From: Stenotrophomonas maltophilia
GTDB lineage: Bacteria > Pseudomonadota > Gammaproteobacteria > Xanthomonadales > Xanthomonadaceae
Assembly (NCBI RefSeq): GCF_039555535.1
Contig: NZ_CP154630.1
Span: 757,001 to 821,000, forward strand
DNA: 64,000 nucleotides
Direction of reading: 5' to 3'
The notes below the pieces were generated by a model, which saw only the letters and a program-made list of their open reading frames with translations, was not told the DNA's origin and made no database searches. This document shows positions 63,867-64,000 of this stretch, piece after piece. Position numbers and translations under genes: made by a program. Numbering within the stretch: the stretch's first letter is position 1; the number at the start of each line of letters is the position of its first letter.

Positions 63867-64000
63867 TCAGTGCAGGATACGCGGGATGGCCAGCACGAAA
63901 GGTGCGACCGGCGCGGCAAATTCGGTGCCGTCGTCGGCGACCATGTCGTAGTGGCCCTGCATGGTCCCGTGATCGGTCCCCAGCATGACACCGGACGTGT
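63867..64000 (-). CDS. apaG: ApaG protein, C-terminal part (cut by window edge)
   Basis: The visible C-terminal 44 residues read [20 protein letters not shown], then [10 protein letters not shown] before the stop. They carry the conserved GTMQGHY motif of ApaG, a small beta-sandwich protein encoded next to apaH in most Gammaproteobacteria. The rest lies beyond base 64000. Confidence 0.92.
   Translation of the reverse strand, partial: TSGVMLGTDHGTMQGHYDMVADDGTEFAAPVAPFVLAIPRILH

Overview
The window is a stretch of bacterial chromosome of high GC content. It looks like a Stenotrophomonas, most likely of the S. maltophilia complex, or a very close xanthomonad. The grounds are the ddlB-ftsQ-ftsA-ftsZ-lpxC-dciA-M23-secA order, an S-adenosylhomocysteine (SAH) riboswitch in front of ahcY, and above all dozens of short palindromes that begin with GTAG. 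These match the SMAG class of REP elements known from S. maltophilia. A second family of palindromes, GGGGTCGGATCC...GGCTCTGACCCC, is also present in eight copies. No tRNA, rRNA, insertion sequence, phage or CRISPR array was seen. Almost all genes are housekeeping or typical chromosomal genes, so this is mainly a core region with a few accessory spots.

Layout. 1-9.2 kb: end of the division and cell-wall cluster (ddlB tail, ftsQ, ftsA, ftsZ, lpxC), the helicase loader dciA, a membrane-anchored M23 peptidase and secA. 9.3-19.6 kb: a Nudix/ThiE-like fusion, a small secreted protein whose gene has absorbed a repeat, metF, a secreted alpha/beta hydrolase joined to a LytS/LytTR two-component pair, an amidohydrolase, a DUF3228 protein, ybaK with an unknown partner, and ahcY behind its SAH riboswitch. 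19.8-31.3 kb: a large S9 peptidase, ppc, a hotdog thioesterase, metK, a two-domain OlsF-like acyltransferase coupled to an LpxH-like phosphatase, and a membrane metal-dependent hydrolase. 31.3-40.4 kb: a GtrB-like glycosyltransferase with a large membrane partner and a methyltransferase, dusB, a nupC-rbsK nucleoside operon and an aldo/keto reductase. 40.4-45 kb: a Fur-controlled hemin locus (hemP, TonB-dependent receptor, HemS-like half protein, DUF6607 protein). 45-55 kb: the ybbP/ybbA transporter divergent from tesA, an OmpR/EnvZ-type pair, an SGNH hydrolase, dgkA, terC and an MFS exporter. 55.1-57.2 kb: a large protein of unknown function with clearly lower GC. 57.5-64 kb: lemA with two TPM-domain genes, lgt-thyA-small membrane protein-folA, a DUF1287 lipoprotein, apaH and the end of apaG.

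How the parts connect. Several genes serve one-carbon and methyl metabolism (metF, ahcY, metK, thyA, folA). Several serve the envelope (lpxC, M23, lgt, dgkA, OlsF-like, LpxH-like, GtrB-like). Translational coupling by ATGA overlap is common. Genes that converge or end an operon are often followed by GTAG palindromes, and at several junctions the TAG of the element is itself the stop codon of the gene. The least explained items are the low-GC propeller-like protein, the small membrane protein coupled to folA, the HemS-like half protein, and the two repeat families, including a composite hairpin at 54.9 kb.
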